64,000 nucleotides of DNA from Crotophaga sulcirostris (lineage: Eukaryota > Chordata > Aves > Cuculiformes > Crotophagidae). Position numbers and translations under genes: made by a program. A model generated the notes under the pieces. That model searched no databases. It saw only the letters and a program-made list of their open reading frames with translations, and was not told the origin of the DNA. Numbering within the stretch: position 1 is the stretch's first letter; every line of letters begins with the position of its first letter. Of this stretch, positions 49,501 to 63,600 are shown piece by piece. The DNA is taken from assembly GCA_013397455.1 (NCBI GenBank), contig VYZB01000078.1:2263337-2327336 (forward strand), written 5' to 3'.

Positions 49501-52500
49501 TCAGTATCACTCAAATTTATTTGGAAAGCACATGTTGCAAGGCAGTGGAAAATTTGTGATAGTCCTGAGGTTCTTGGCATGATCACTATGGCTCAAGCCC
49601 TGGATCTTTTTAGGGAAGCATCAGCAATCAAATGCTGTCTTCCAAATTGTCAGTCTCCGTATTTTTGCAAACCAGCAAAGCATGCAAGTGTAATGAACAG
49701 GGGGGTTGCAGAGGTGCCTGATTTCTTTGACATTTGTGTTTTTGTGTTCCATAACCAGGTCTGGAGTCTTCTTTGAAGTCTCTTTTCCAGATGTGCCAGT
49801 TACAACTAAATTGCACTACATGAAGTCCAGCTGTTTTTTGCTTCCCTGTAGTAGCTCAATTCAAGTGTCATTCTGTCACACAGTTCTTATGTCCTAATTA
49901 CTGCAACATCATTCTTTCCATAGGATTTGGCACTGGATCTGTTTTCTTCCTTGTCATCTATTAAGATGCTATTCAAACATCAGTTTTACTGACTGCAGTT
50001 GCCACAAAAGGCCACAATATACCATTAATATTAGCAATACTGGAACTAACTTCATTTGGATTAATAGTGGAGTGAAAGTTCAAGCAACATGAAAGCCCAC
50101 TGGTAACTTCTAAGCATCAAGTATTCAGGTCTGAACTGTTCAACTAGGTAGAAATGACAAAATGCCTGGGTACTGTGAAGTGGATGTACAACAGAGGAGC
50201 ATGTGTTCTATTGGAGTCAAAATGTCCTAGCCTAACTTTTCCACCTTTTTTTTTCGTCTTGTTGTACATATGATACCACAAAGCAAAAGGCTCTCACCAG
50301 TGTTGCCAGTTCCATTATGAAGTAGTAATAATCTCATTTTGGAGAATGTAACCATGTAAAAAGAGCTTTTGCTGACACCAGTGGTAGACACAGAGAAGAA
50401 TGCAAAACTCAGATCAAATCTCCACAGTCAATTACCTAAAGTAATTCTTGGCATTGACTTAAGCCATCACCAAACTCCCTCTGTATTTTCTTCTTACCTA
50501 AGAGGAAATCTTTTTACAAACTCATACTGCTTGGATGAATACACATAGGCAGAAATATTCTCCCTTTTCTGCAGATAAAACTGTTAAAGAAAGGTATGGT
50601 ATTAACACAAAAGAGGTCTTTTCCTTGTATTCACAGCGATTTTACTGGTTTCTGAATTCTGTCAACAGGATTTACTAATGTATTAAATACCAATATTCAA
50701 AATTCTGCGTTGCTTGTTTAGGATGAAGCTGAATGTAAGAATTCAGAGACTTGTTTTAACATCCTTATTCAAATGATGGAGCTGCCAAATGGAAGCTTGA
50801 TGAGGTAAATATCTTCTAGATAGCATGTACTTAGAAAGGAGGTACATCTTTCAGATTCTGTACTCAGTCTTTCTCCTAGTTCCTGAACTCAGAAGGTAAA
50901 GTGTTAATACATTATCATCTGCAGTGAGACAAAACACAGGAAAGAATACTGGAAGGAAATAACTGAAATATGAGGCCAAGATATGAAGAAATTCAATAAT
51001 TGGATGCAACATTAACATGTACTTCTGAAAAAAAAGAAGAAAATCCCACCCACACACTGTACAACAAATCTCAAAGAAGAAAGACAGACTTGCAGATACT
51101 GTGCCATTTCTTAACAGCTTTGACTAAAACGAAGCCCTTCAGACTAGGTTCTGCAGTGATTTCTCTGATCTTCCTGAAAGAAGAAATAAGATGGTAGAGG
51201 ACTGTGAAATACAGTTACTCAGAAGTTGAGCTTATATATAAAGGACAGAATGAGAAATTTTGCTCCTTCTTTCAGAGGAAGATGCCATTCAAATTTTCCA
51301 AGTCAGCGCCAAGAATCACTGGATATTGGTTTTTGAAGTTCTAAGAGCTCACCTGTCAGCATTGCTGATTTGCAGGATTTTGAAGTTGATGGATTTATCT
51401 AACTTACCTCATCTGTGTAATGGAGAAGTATGCATAGTCTCATCAAACCTGTTGTCCTTTTCTTTATCTAGACATCCATATAAGTTCATTTCTCAGCACT
51501 GCAGGTAGCTAGAATAAAGTCAAATCACGGGGCTTTGTAAATTCATTGACTCAGCATTTCTAGATGACTGGTCTGATCTCAGCTAGCAAAGCTGTGAGGA
51601 TAATTGCTCAGCACTACTACTTTGATGGGAGAATGCCAACAAAGAGGTCTTTGTGAGCTCATTTGCTTAGCACCATTAATGCACTAGTTGAAAGTCAAAG
51701 GGGTTTGGGATGTGCACAGTAATTGTCTCAATAACTACTGTCAGCCTGTTGGTGTTATGTCAAGACAAAGCACATAACATTGTTATTATACTGACATACA
51801 ACATTGTTATATTCACCTAAATTCATGGACAAAGTGACATAGCATGATTGCTGTGAAATTCATGGCTTCCTTGTCTGAAGTAAGAGAAGATGCAGTACCA
51901 GCTTCTTTCCTATTGGGTTCTTCGAATTTGAGTTGAAGAAGTTGTTCAACCTTGATTTCAAGATTTTTCTTTCAGCCTTGACTTAGTCTATTATGTCCAT
52001 TATGTTCACTTTCCTAGGGTTCTGTGTGTATGTGTGTGTTTGGTTGGTTGGTTGGTTGTTTTTTTTAACGTATTTTCTGAGAGAAATGAAGTGTAGGAAT
52101 TAAACAGATTTTCTTACAGCAAGCAGGTTGAGGAGTGGAGAAACATTACACAATGTATTCTAAGAAACTCTCCAAACTAGTTCATTGTTACATAAGATTC
52201 ATAAGAGCCAGGGACATCATTTGTAATGCCTGATATTTCCACTTTCCACACATGATATTTTTTTTACTTGGTTTAAACAAAGTTTTAGTTTATGGTTGTT
52301 GCTTGCATCTAGCCCAGTTTCTTCATTTTGTTTTTATCCTTTCATCACTTTTTAAAATATGGCTTCAAGATGAAATAGTGATGTAATAGTTCTTTAAGTA
52401 GCCAATATTATTCTTGAACATTATGTGCTTTGTCAGAGAATTCATTTCTCAGCATTGGCTATATGCAAGATTCTAAGGTCAATTAGGAGGATTTTCAGAG

Positions 52501-55500
52501 TAATTTCATAGTAGGAAAGAAACCAGATCGTACCACACCCAGAGATTTGCAGCAAACTCAAGTGGTTCAGTCTGGGATAATTCCTGTTTTCCCAAATGTA
52601 GTAGTAGATTTCTGAGCAATAAATTATGTGAAACAATATGATACAAAGCAGCCAAAAATCTCTTCTATGCATTTACAATACAAGCATTGTTTGTTTCAGG
52701 TGTTCCTGTTGTGATCTACTTTCAGAGTATTTCAGGTTATTTAGTACAAGAAAAACAAGAAGAGAGACCCATATTGTCAAAAGCATATAAAACAAAAATG
52801 AACAAATGAAACCACTGAATTACATTGCCACTGTGCCTGTTCAGCATGCAGTACTGTGTCCATCTGTCGGAACAGAAATGCAGGCTGAACTGCATAGTAA
52901 TCCCTTCTAGGACCATGACCTGAAATCACTGACATGGTGATCCAGTGCAAGGAACTTCTTGGAAAATATCTCATTTACCCCTGCAACAAACATTTCCTAG
53001 TCAATGATCAGTTTTTTATAATGAGGCTGTTTTCACATTCCAGCTTCAGCTGTGTCTTGAGGCAAGGAATAGCACTACTTGCTTTTATGCTAATTGGAAC
53101 AAAGATGAAGAATTTTGTACTACTATCAGTAATAAAGATGGAACTTCAAAAATATTGGTAAGAATATCTAAAATCAGTGCTAGTAGTGACACGGTGCGGT
53201 CTGCTCTGTTTCCTTTCTAAACATGGCTCCAGCGTGCCTTCTTGTAGTATGGATGTGACTTTATTGACCAATTCAGCTACTGAAAAGAATGCCACAATAC
53301 AGCAAACAAAACAAACCCCCACATCAAAAAGCGTTTCGAGATGTAAATCTCAATCATTCCGAAGTCAGGAAATGCCCTGACTATAGTTAACTGCATAGCC
53401 TGATTCCCTTTACTGTGGGTGTTCACAGCATCAAAAAGCACCACATCTAGACTGTGATTGAAAGCAAAAACATACTGAGTCTTTCCTCCTGGCTGCGGCC
53501 TCCTTTCAGACGCCACACACTCCTTCAAGGGTGTGAGTGTGGAAGTGGCTCAGCAGGTCAAATACGTTGTATATTTTTCTGTGCCCTGTGTGCAACGATC
53601 CGCAATGAACAACTTCAACAAACAAACAAACATTGACAGAGTCGACTCTCTCTTATTTTTCTATTACCTTTGTAGATATTCTGAGTTGTCACTATAATGT
53701 ATTTACAGTTAATTAATGTTTAAAATCTCAGGCTTTGTGGCTTCCTACAAAGGTAAATTTTAGTTTTGGTTGAATTTTGTGGACTTACGTTTAATTACCT
53801 TCTTTCACACTGGATAGCACACAAAACATCCTAGTGTTAAAAAGGTGCTAAGTCTCCAGACCCATGCATAGCTTTAGTACAAAAGTTTGGAAGAATCATC
53901 AGCCCCCATGCTGTTTTCTGTTCTCAGAGTTGATAGTCATGCAATTACCGTTCTCCTCAGCAATCATATCTCTTCCTGTTTTCATATCTGGTTTGCAGAC
54001 CAGTGCAGGAGGGGCAGATTAACCAAAACTAACATTATATTGCAAATGTTGGCTTCATATTAACTCTCCGCTTTCACGGCCATTTCAATTGGATTGCAAT
54101 ACCATCTAATTTGCTCTTCGTGCTGCCAAGCTATTAGGGAAGGCTACTTTCCAATTCATCTTGAGACAGCAGGAGGTGATGACAAAGCTATATACAAGCA
54201 GAGTTTGCTTGCAAATAATAATACTGCTTGATAGTTGTCTGCTGTAGAGGAAACCAGGAAGAGCTAGGCAGGATTCCTCAAGTCCTTGTGCAGTGCCTCT
54301 AGTCTGGAGGTGTGATAGACCAAGACAGGGAGCTCAGAAAGCTACATAGTTCCCTCTCCTGTCAAAGCAAGGATCAACATCAATGCCTAAACCACAGATG
54401 CCTAACTTGAAAATCTGCAGAACAGGTTCAAAAATTAGGATAATGGGCTAGCTACCAGAGCCTCACAGGTATTAGTCTGGAAGTTCGGATGTTTCCTCAG
54501 AACATGCAGCTAAAACTGAGAGGGTGTGGACTAAGCGCTGGCTGAGAACCTACCCTGGGCCAAGAACAGAGAGACCTGGATGATTAATATAATAAGGAAG
54601 GTGACACTGCACTTGGAATTAGTCTCACAGACCGAGCATGAAAAAAAGTATAGCTTTATCCTCTTCTTGTTCAGCATGTTACAATATCTTAAATAGCCAG
54701 ATAAGATAAGCCAATCACTTAATGAATTTTGCATGGTATAACACAGCCTTTCTTGTTAGTAGCTCTGACTTTTAGGGTTTCATTAGAATTTTAACATGAA
54801 AGAGATTTGTATGTTTATTTGGTGAAAAAGACTTGTTGGATTAAAGATATGGAGATAGTGGAGCTGTTGTTTACTCTGATGGTTAGCGTTTTATTTCAAC
54901 AGCAGCATCACACTAAGCTCACAGGCCGAAGGAAGAAGAGACAGTAATTGAGCACAACATCATTTGGTTCAACCAGTGAAACTGCAATAACATACATGGC
55001 TCGCTACATGTTAATTTGTCTCTATATTCCTATCAATGCACAACACTGAACTGTTATGATCTCTGCTTACACAGGTACAATACCTGACACAGTGACTATA
55101 TGATTGCGGTGTGGCCATCTGCTAGGCCCTGCATGATTGCCCAAGGATCTTCTCCCCTCAAACTGGGTATAACTGGAGAAGTCTAAGTCTGGTCCAACAA
55201 CAACCAAACGCATGCTTATGTTTACAACATGATCTAAGCACAGGATGCATTTGCTGCTGCTGAACATAGACATCTCAGTAGTTTAAACTTATTAGGTAAA
55301 CACTTTTGCAAGCCCTTCTGCATCAGGGAAGGAAAATTTTATTATTATCTAGAAAAAAATTCATTATTAGTACCTAAAACTTACAACTTCTGAAATTATT
55401 TACATTTAAATGAAAGGCTAAATTTTTGCAGAATAGTTTCTTCCCATACAGATAGCCACCTTAAAATAATGAATCAGACTTTAAAGAACTCTTGCTCATC

Positions 55501-57246
55501 TTATGTTCACTGTGATGGAATTTTATTTATGGAAACATCAGAAGAACCTGTATAGGATTACTGAATTGTTTTCCCTGGCAAGTCAGGTAAAAATACCTTC
55601 TGCATGATACATTAAAGAGGCAGTAAAGATGAAGATAAATACATCCTTGGAAGAGAGGAGCCATAAGTGGAAACTTCTTTGCAAGACTTGTGGTTTCCAT
55701 ACTGAAAATACTGGCTCTCAGTCTACGCACTCAATTTGTTCTCAGAGCACCTGAGCAGGCAGGAGACTGTCACTATTGAATTGACCACTGCTATCCTTTA
55801 CTTCTTCTCACCTCCTGCTCAAGTACAGAGACATTCAAAATTCAGAGCCTTACTCAGTAGACCTCATTCAGCTGATCTGGTAACAGAAGGCACAGTATGC
55901 AATGCAGGAAAGTCTGTTTTCCCACAATAAAGATAAGCTTACTTGGCTGTGCATTATTTTCCCTCCTGCTGTTTCATCTTCAACATCTTCCTGAAGTGAT
56001 CACATTTACAAATAAAAGATCAAAAACCCTTTCTATTTCATAAGTTATCAGCTGGGTTAAGGGGATCAGAAAATCCAGCTAGGGCACTGATACCTGCTTT
56101 GTTACATAAATTAAATTACACCCTTAGGACAAAGCAGCATGTGGCAAGGTGATACCTCCTTTTAAATGCCCAAGTGCAGAATTAGCCTGCCCACCCACTC
56201 CAATCCATAGGAGACGACAGGTAACATCCAAACATCCTTGAGACAGTATCCACTATTCTCCTACAAGTGAAAGAACCACAGTTCTGCCTTGACCTTATGG
56301 GATCCACACAAACGCAGCTGAAGGATGCAGAAAGGATGTTGTAGACTTTCCTTCACTTCCACACTGCACACCTACCTGTGGCTTAGAAACAGACACACCG
56401 AAGTTTACCAAGTACTGACCTTTTCTCCTGCTTTCCCATCCATGAAACTTTGATCAATGTCTATAAATATGAGAAAAGTTTACATCAAATAAATGTCCTT
56501 ATAGTTGCAAAAGCAATATTAATTTATGTCAGCCTGAGCCAAAGTCAGCCATGCACACCACTCTCTGGTACAGTGTTTTCTTACCACATTAAGAGTAATT
56601 GGTGTAGAGAACTGAGAAGAGGCCACTGCAGTGCCAGGGGAAAAAACAGATGAGAATCCTCTAACCTTCAGAAAACATCGTAGTAAAGTCCAACACAACT
56701 CTTTCCAGCTTTCTTTAAGCAGATTCGGCCTAGTTTTATTTGGTGTCAAATCATCTGCTCTTTTTAAACAGTGCAGATTTCACCTGCTACTCCTTGCACA
56801 TAAAGCATCTTAAAGTTAAGCTAGTAAATTCATTCTTGCCATAAGGTTTTTCCATAAAATATATTTTCTAAATGATGTAAAGACATTAAGAGAAACAGTA
56901 TTGGCCAAAATTATATGCTGGTGACTGGTACACTTGCTAAATTAGCATGCCTTTTCCTATTCTCATGAACTCACTTTCAGGTTTTCTAGTTTTACTAAAG
57001 TTTAATCATCTAAGCTGAAATTGTATATACCAGCTGTCTGTCAAGGAATGATAATTTTTCTTAATTTTAATGACAAAATTTTGTCAGAAGTGTTCTGCTA
57101 TTTCTAAGAACAGGACTAGAGAATACATTGCTTTGCTGAAGTTCAAAAATTCTGGCAACGCACCCATGAGGAATTTTAAAGTCGCCCTTAAACTAGATAG
57201 AAACTTTATATGTTGTGGGTAGAAGGGCATCAGAAGAGAAGGCAGA
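46509..57246. other. Long unassigned stretch
   Basis: About 10.7 kb, mostly AT-rich, with no CR1, RNA gene or exon chain I can support. There is a TG/TTGG simple repeat at 52022-52058, and minor open stretches with coding-like composition near 51277-51430 (plus) and 55070-55270 (minus), both without firm splice partners. Confidence 0.4.
52022..52058. repeat. Simple repeat, TG then TTGG units
   Basis: CTGTGTGTATGTGTGTGT followed by four to five GGTT units. Confidence 0.85.
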
Positions 57247-57484
57247 TCACAAAAACAACTGTCGGTCTGTTTCCCAGTCCTGATGGGACACAGTGGTGAA
57301 GAAAGAGCTTCCCACATCTGCTGCTGAAGAGCTTAACCAAGATGTAGGCACAGCAATTAGATTGGTACTCCAGTAGGAAAAGTAAACTTCCCCACTCCAG
57401 CCAGTCTCATAAGGTTCCTCTTCCGCCCTGAGAGACAGGTAGTGCTGTCTTTCACACCAGGTATAAGACGGCCGAGAAAAAGAA
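57247..57484 (-). CDS. Possible terminal coding exon, unknown product
   Basis: The minus strand has a good acceptor (CTGTATTTATTTCCAG) and then, entered in phase 2, 78 open codons ending at TGA (57249-57247). The peptide includes SFSRPSYTWCERQHYLSL and GWSGEVYFSYWSTN, with balanced composition and several CpG-containing codons (TCGGCCG, GGGCGG) that are rare in the surrounding AT-rich DNA. The 52-base exon at 59415 can join it in phase if read in phase 1. No family recognised; random open stretches of this size do occur here. Confidence 0.3.
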
Positions 57485-57489
57485 CTGGA

Positions 57490-60475
57490 AATAAATACAG
57501 TGAGTAAAATTAAAGACTTTCCTAAGACTTACAATGCTTCCATGATATTTTTGTGCTATTTATGAATCATAAATGCAAATTCTTTAAAAGCAAAAGGTGG
57601 ATGTTGGGTTTGGAGCAGGCCAGTGTTTGTATTGCAGATCGGAATATCTGGCTGGAAATGTTATGCAGAGAAGGCATCCCATTAGTATCTGTGCCTTTTC
57701 AGGTCTGTTTATTTCTGTGAAATCACTGCTCCAATCCTGTGTAAGAAAATACCACGTGGCATTGTAATTCAAAGCTATGTAACAATATATGTAAAAAAAA
57801 AAGGAAACAAAATCAAGTGGAAACTAACTCTGGAAGTAACTGGCTTTTGAAGATTCACTGTGTAACTCTAAAAAAGCTCTTGTTGGGTTTGATTACATTG
57901 CTATAATTGACAATTTTGTAAGAAGAGGATCTACTACATTTGAAGATACATATATATAAACTGCTCTATTGTGGTAACTGAATCTGCAGAAACTATGATT
58001 TTTCTTGTTAGTGGTAAACATACATAGAGATATCCATACATTTTCTTCATTAGCCCCCTTAATCACTTCAATAGCAATAAAATCAGATCCTTTATCTCTG
58101 GTCCACACTTGAAATCCATTTGCTTTGAGACACAATTGTCTTTCAATTACTTGTCTTTCCATTGCCTTATCTAATTAGAGCCTGAATTCATCCCTGGATA
58201 AGCTTGTTGCTCTACACCTTGTTTGTGAGGAATCCACTCTATGACAACCAGCTGTTTAATGGGGTCCTGCAAGAGGATTTGGATTCATTAATTTCTGACT
58301 GCATCCTATTTACATGCTAAATACTGTCTACAATTACAGCTTTGTTTCCATAGCACAAAAACGGGCACGCCTCTGTGAAGTCAATTCCTTACTAGATCAT
58401 AGCATTGATAGAAAGGTCAGATCATCATTTACCCACAGTTAATTGAGAGTTCACAAGTTTTGATGCCTTCTGTTGCAGCTGCCTAGCAATATTTTTTGGT
58501 ATTATTTATTAACCAATTTACTGTGTCTGTCTTTACTATAAAATCCCTCATTCTTTTCCTTTGAGAAGTTACACTTTTCCTATAATGATCAGTAAAAAAA
58601 AAAAATTATTACTTTGCATAAGCAAAGCAATTTAAAGCACTGCTAGTATCATTGTTAAGCAAACAGTTCCTTTTCTCCACAAGCACTGAAGCAGCTAGAA
58701 AATGACATAGGTTACAGTTCATTTATATTATTAGAAAGTGTGAAGAAAACTCTGTCAAAAGCATCTTTAATGATTATCCCCTTCTCTTACCCTTTTCACC
58801 ATCTCTAACAAATAACACAGTCCAGTTGCTTTAACATCTGCCAGTGTGGTTCTGATTCAATGCCCAAGAGAAAACAGAATACATATTGACCCTGCTAATC
58901 ATAATCTACCTTCCAATATAGCTACTTCACACTTGTTTTGAGAGTTGATTTCTCTAAGCAACGAATAGCAAGTCTTTGATATTTTTACAAAGAAATATAA
59001 CCAGTTGGTGAAAAAGTATTCAGGAACTTGTAGTACCTTTTTTCTTGTTTACTTGGATCTCAACAAAGAAACATCGATACCAAAAAAATATAACTGTGTT
59101 TTAGCTAAGCCACGGGAGGGAGTTGGTGAGCAGGCTGAAAAAAAAACCAAACCAAGCACTGCGTTTTCACTGCTTTTTCTAGGCTGTTCTTACGTACACT
59201 GCTTGCACACACACACAAAAATCATCCTTCTTTTCAGGGGAATTGTACATAATTCCATGGAAATTTGAAGAGCAATGACTGTGAGCAACCTGCTCACAAA
59301 CTCCACCTGAGCACAAGGATCATGCTCTCTGAGTACACCTTCAGGATCACTCTCTCTGAATAGAAATTCAAGGAAAAATGTAGTTCAAGGCAGCATAGGA
59401 TAACTTGCACTTACCTGGAAAATAACCAGCTTGGACTGAACCTGATATTTCTCACTATGTGGAGGACTGTAGGAAGGAAATCTTGGATGAGACAACAAGC
59501 ATAGATTTTTTTCTTAAGAAGTGTGCAATGTGTATAACTACAGGAAGATCTCTTTCTGAAATATGGTAGCATTCCTACATAGAGAAAATACAGATTTATG
59601 TTTCTTATGGATGGCATATAGAAGGTTGTACAATGAGAACAACAGACTTTGCAGTTAATGTTAGCCTGATTGTCAAGGTCTTGTAAGAAGGTTGACAGTT
59701 CATATACCTCACGACAGTAGCAAGACTGACTCATTAGTTACAAAACTATTCTCTCTCATCCACTCTCCTCTTTGAAGCCTGGACCATGTACAAAGGATAT
59801 TAAGTCTTCTACCAAAATCAGATGAAATTTTCAAGTACTTTGTAACTGAACCCACAGATAGTTCACAATCAGATTCTCTCTCCTTCCAAAACAACCTGCA
59901 TACAAAATTAAATGCAGCAAGAAAGCATCATTCTGTGAAAATAAACTCTAATGTAATTTAATGTCTCTGTAAAGTTCCTACCTTGCAAAATGCAAGCTGC
60001 CTGATATCACCTTAAATAAATTTAGACATGGTTTATTACACAGAAGAACAGCAGAGATTGTTCTTCAGTCTCCCTGAATAAAGAACTTTACACTTACAGG
60101 CACTGAAGGCTTTCTAAGTCTTCAAAACATAAATTATTCAATCAAGCACATAAAGATACCAGAACAATAGTAACAGTAGCGCACAGTCCATTTTGCTGGT
60201 CAGCAACTTCAAAGGGCCCATGGCAAAACTAAGGGTAGAACTGCCTTGTCTCAAAGATATTCAGAAGAAAATATCTCTTTCTTACTTTTCTTTTCAAGTA
60301 GAATGTCTCTGCAATTACTTCTTAGTACAGTATCAGTATTGTGATTGCTTGTGTAAGCTCTGTTGTGATGCAGTGAGGTGAAACAAGTACTTGATGGTAC
60401 AAGGACACTTCCACTGAGCACAAAGAGAAAGCAAGACAGACAAATCCATCATGCTTAGCCTGCAGATCCAAGTGC
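57490..60475. other. Unassigned stretch
   Basis: AT-rich, with no repeat family recognised apart from short simple runs. One strongly bounded 52-base minus-strand segment at 59415-59466 is listed separately. Confidence 0.4.
59415..59466 (-). other. Possible 52-base internal exon
   Basis: A very strong acceptor (GATTTCCTTCCTACAG) and a perfect donor (CAG|GTAAGT) enclose 52 bases. Two frames are open: phase 2 to 0 (PPHSEKYQVQSKLVIFQ) and phase 1 to 2 (LHIVRNIRFSPSWLFS). The second joins the 57484 acceptor in frame. It could be a coding exon or part of a non-coding RNA. Confidence 0.35.
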
Positions 60476-60650
60476 ACAGTATCACAGTATCACAGTATCA
60501 CACTATTACAAGGTTGGAAAGAACCTTTGAGATCATCAAGTCCAACCTATAACCCAACACTAACACCAAGTCATCTTCTAAACCATGGCACTGAGTGCCT
60601 CATCCAATCTCCTCTTAAACACCTCCAGGGATGGCGGCTCCACCACCTCC
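60476..60650 (-). mobile_element. CR1 3' end fragment with CACAGTAT tail
   Basis: The plus strand reads about three CACAGTAT units, then the antisense of the CR1 end (AGGTTGGAAAGAACCTTTGAG, CAAGTCCAACCTATAACCC, CTAAACCATGGCACTGAGTG, AACACCTCCAGGGATGGCGG). It is the same young subfamily as at 26.7 kb. Confidence 0.93.
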
Positions 60651-63600
60651 CACAGCAAAGCATGCTGGAAACCTTTCACACATGCAAAAAAAAGCAACAA
60701 ATGAAAGCACATTGGATATGCATCGTGGGATGAAATGGGGAAAATACAGTGTTAAAGATCATCCTTACTGCTCTCAGGCAGGAGTTAAGACACAGTGGTC
60801 AGGCTAGCATTTTCAAAGTAAGAAGTGGTGTGGAGCATCCAGCCTGGATACTGGAGCCTAGTAGTGATGAAGATGAGCAAATCAAAGGCAGGCATAGCAC
60901 GACAAAAAAATGAGTCAATATATGTACTGCTGAGAACACAAAAACGTAAGCAATTTTGAACTATTTCCAGTTGAGTCCTTATTTTCCAACTACTTAAAAT
61001 TCCAAGGAACTGCATTTTTAAAACCCCACTCTGCAATAAGGAACCTATTAAATTATGTGGAGTAACATAAGCAATCAGAAGCAGTCACCTTATTTTAACA
61101 TGACAGCTCCTAAGAAAGACAATTATACAATCTTATTCTTGCATAAAAGCATTGAAATTATTTTGCTAGTTATTATCATGATTACTTATTATACTACAAT
61201 TTCAGTAAAATAAATTATACAAACAAAAAAATGCTATATAAATAATAAGAAATTAATTAGTACAGGAAAAAACAGCTATTTAAGAGCTTCTCTTGTTATT
61301 ATAGTCTTTCATTGTGCAGGCTTAAACTTCAACTATATTAAAAAAATTTGGCCTAATATAGGTGCTTGGAATTTTCTTTATGAATTAGAGTAATCCCACT
61401 GACCACAATGAGATTAGTTTTGTGATAAAATGGAAAATATGATGAATCGTCTTGATCCATAAGCACACACAAATAAAATGCAAGATAAACCAGAAGAAAA
61501 TAAAATAGAATAAAAAAGGTATTAATATATATTAATGTACATATTGCAATGATGAATTATAACAATGCCAAGTAATGATTTAATTGAATGTACATATATT
61601 CAGTGAGTCTGTCCTCTCACCAAGAAAACAACAAAGAAAGAAGTAATACCAGTTTGCCTGCAGTGAGAGAGCCAAAGAAAATATGTTTCTGTCTTCTAAC
61701 ACTCTTGTTTAAGTTTCGTATTTCTTTAGATCTCTCTTCCTCTGCAAATTCCCCACCAGCTTTTACTGCCACCTTGTTGGGGACCACATTGTTTTGCTGC
61801 AGCCTATTAGATGCATGAAAGGGGCAAATGTGAAAAAAGCACTGAGATCTTGACATATGCAATGGCAGAACGCAAGCTGAACCCACAGACTATAAAAACA
61901 CAAGAGCCACCAATCTACAGGCACCATACTGATAGCTGTACATGGCCACAACTCTGAAATTGACTTGTCAGTCTGCAACAGACCTGCAAACTTCATAAAA
62001 CATGTACTGATAAGGTAGTACACAGACAACCCGGCTACGGACTTTTCATAATGCCAGCACTACTGTCATTAACCAGAAGGCAGCTTCAAACAAAAATTTT
62101 ATATTTAATTACACACAACAAATTCTCAGGAAACATAGTGACCCTGGCATACTTCTAGATTTCAAATTTTCTATACCGTGCCATGCAAAACATTTCCTTG
62201 TTCTTCTAGCAGAAAATATTAAACTTCAAAGAAGAGAAAAGTAATGACTTGCATTCAAATGCCATGTCACTCGTCAAGGTCTTTTTATATGTAAGCGATG
62301 ACCTGACAAAGTTGAAGGCATCTGTGTTTTTTCTGATCTGTTTATAAGGGAATTTCTGCTGGGTTATAATGAGTGAGTCTTCAAAAGATCTCCTCACAAC
62401 AAATCTTCTAGCACTGTTAAGTCTATGCCATGATGATTCCCACTGGGATCCATTTTGATCCATCTTGATCCCCAAGAAAATTGGGACTATGTATTCGAAC
62501 TTGGCATCACTTGTAATGATATCATCCCTAGATTATCTTCCCTATTTCCAGCTATAAGTTATAGCAATTCCTACCTGTTAAATTAAGGCAAAGTCCTACA
62601 AGTTATGACAGTTTCTAAATTGCATTTGTAGGATCTTGCAATTTTCCTCTAGCTCCAGACAAAGTTTATCATGTCCTGTCAGAGAAGATCCCATTGCTTA
62701 TCTTTCTTTGTTGACTTACTCCCTGCCAAAATGTTCATGTCACTTTCTACATGTATTGAAGGAATAACATAGTCTGTCTTGCAGCAGAGTTGGGGGAAAA
62801 AAGAATTCAATATAATCAACCAAGCTGCCATGGAGCAATCTTCCTGTGTCTTGGATGATGCATGCAGACTATGCAGTCCTAAGTCCAGGCTGCGCCTCTG
62901 GTTGTTTGATTCAAATGAATGCATTGGTTTGCCTCACTTCCCTCTGTTTTATGTTCAGGCCCTTCTCTTCCATAAATCATAAAATCTGCAGCAACAAACT
63001 TCCAGCATCATGCTCACAGCTAAAGTGACATATATAATAATCAGAAAAGTACTTGAAACAATGAATTGCAAACCTCCTTGCCAAAAATGGCCTCTACTGG
63101 ATATTTAACGTTTTATTTTCAAACTAAGGAAAAAAAAATGAGCAATGAATAAAAAAACAAGACAACTATGGCAGTTCATTCAATAGACATTCATTAAAAC
63201 AAGAGTTCTTGCAAATTACCCATTTAGGATCATTTCACTAGTAAAATTGGCATACAGATCTTTAGAACTGTATTGATTTTTAGTCCATTGTATTCAACTT
63301 TTCTCTCAGTATATACACTCAGAAATCCCATGTTCTGAGATCTTCTGCCTTGTTCTAAGTTAAATTCTTGTCTGTTTCTTGCAACTTGTGATCACTTGTA
63401 GCGCCACTGGATCTGAAAACTAAGTGAACTGACCACTGAAAGTCACTTTCCGAAACAAACACCTCCCCATATACACCATAATTTCCTCCTTACATTCCAA
63501 TTAAAATGACATAACAAACCAGTAGAAAGGACTAAGTCTCAGATTATCAACACATTCATTCACCACAAAATAAGAAATTGTTAGATGGTTATTGTCAACA

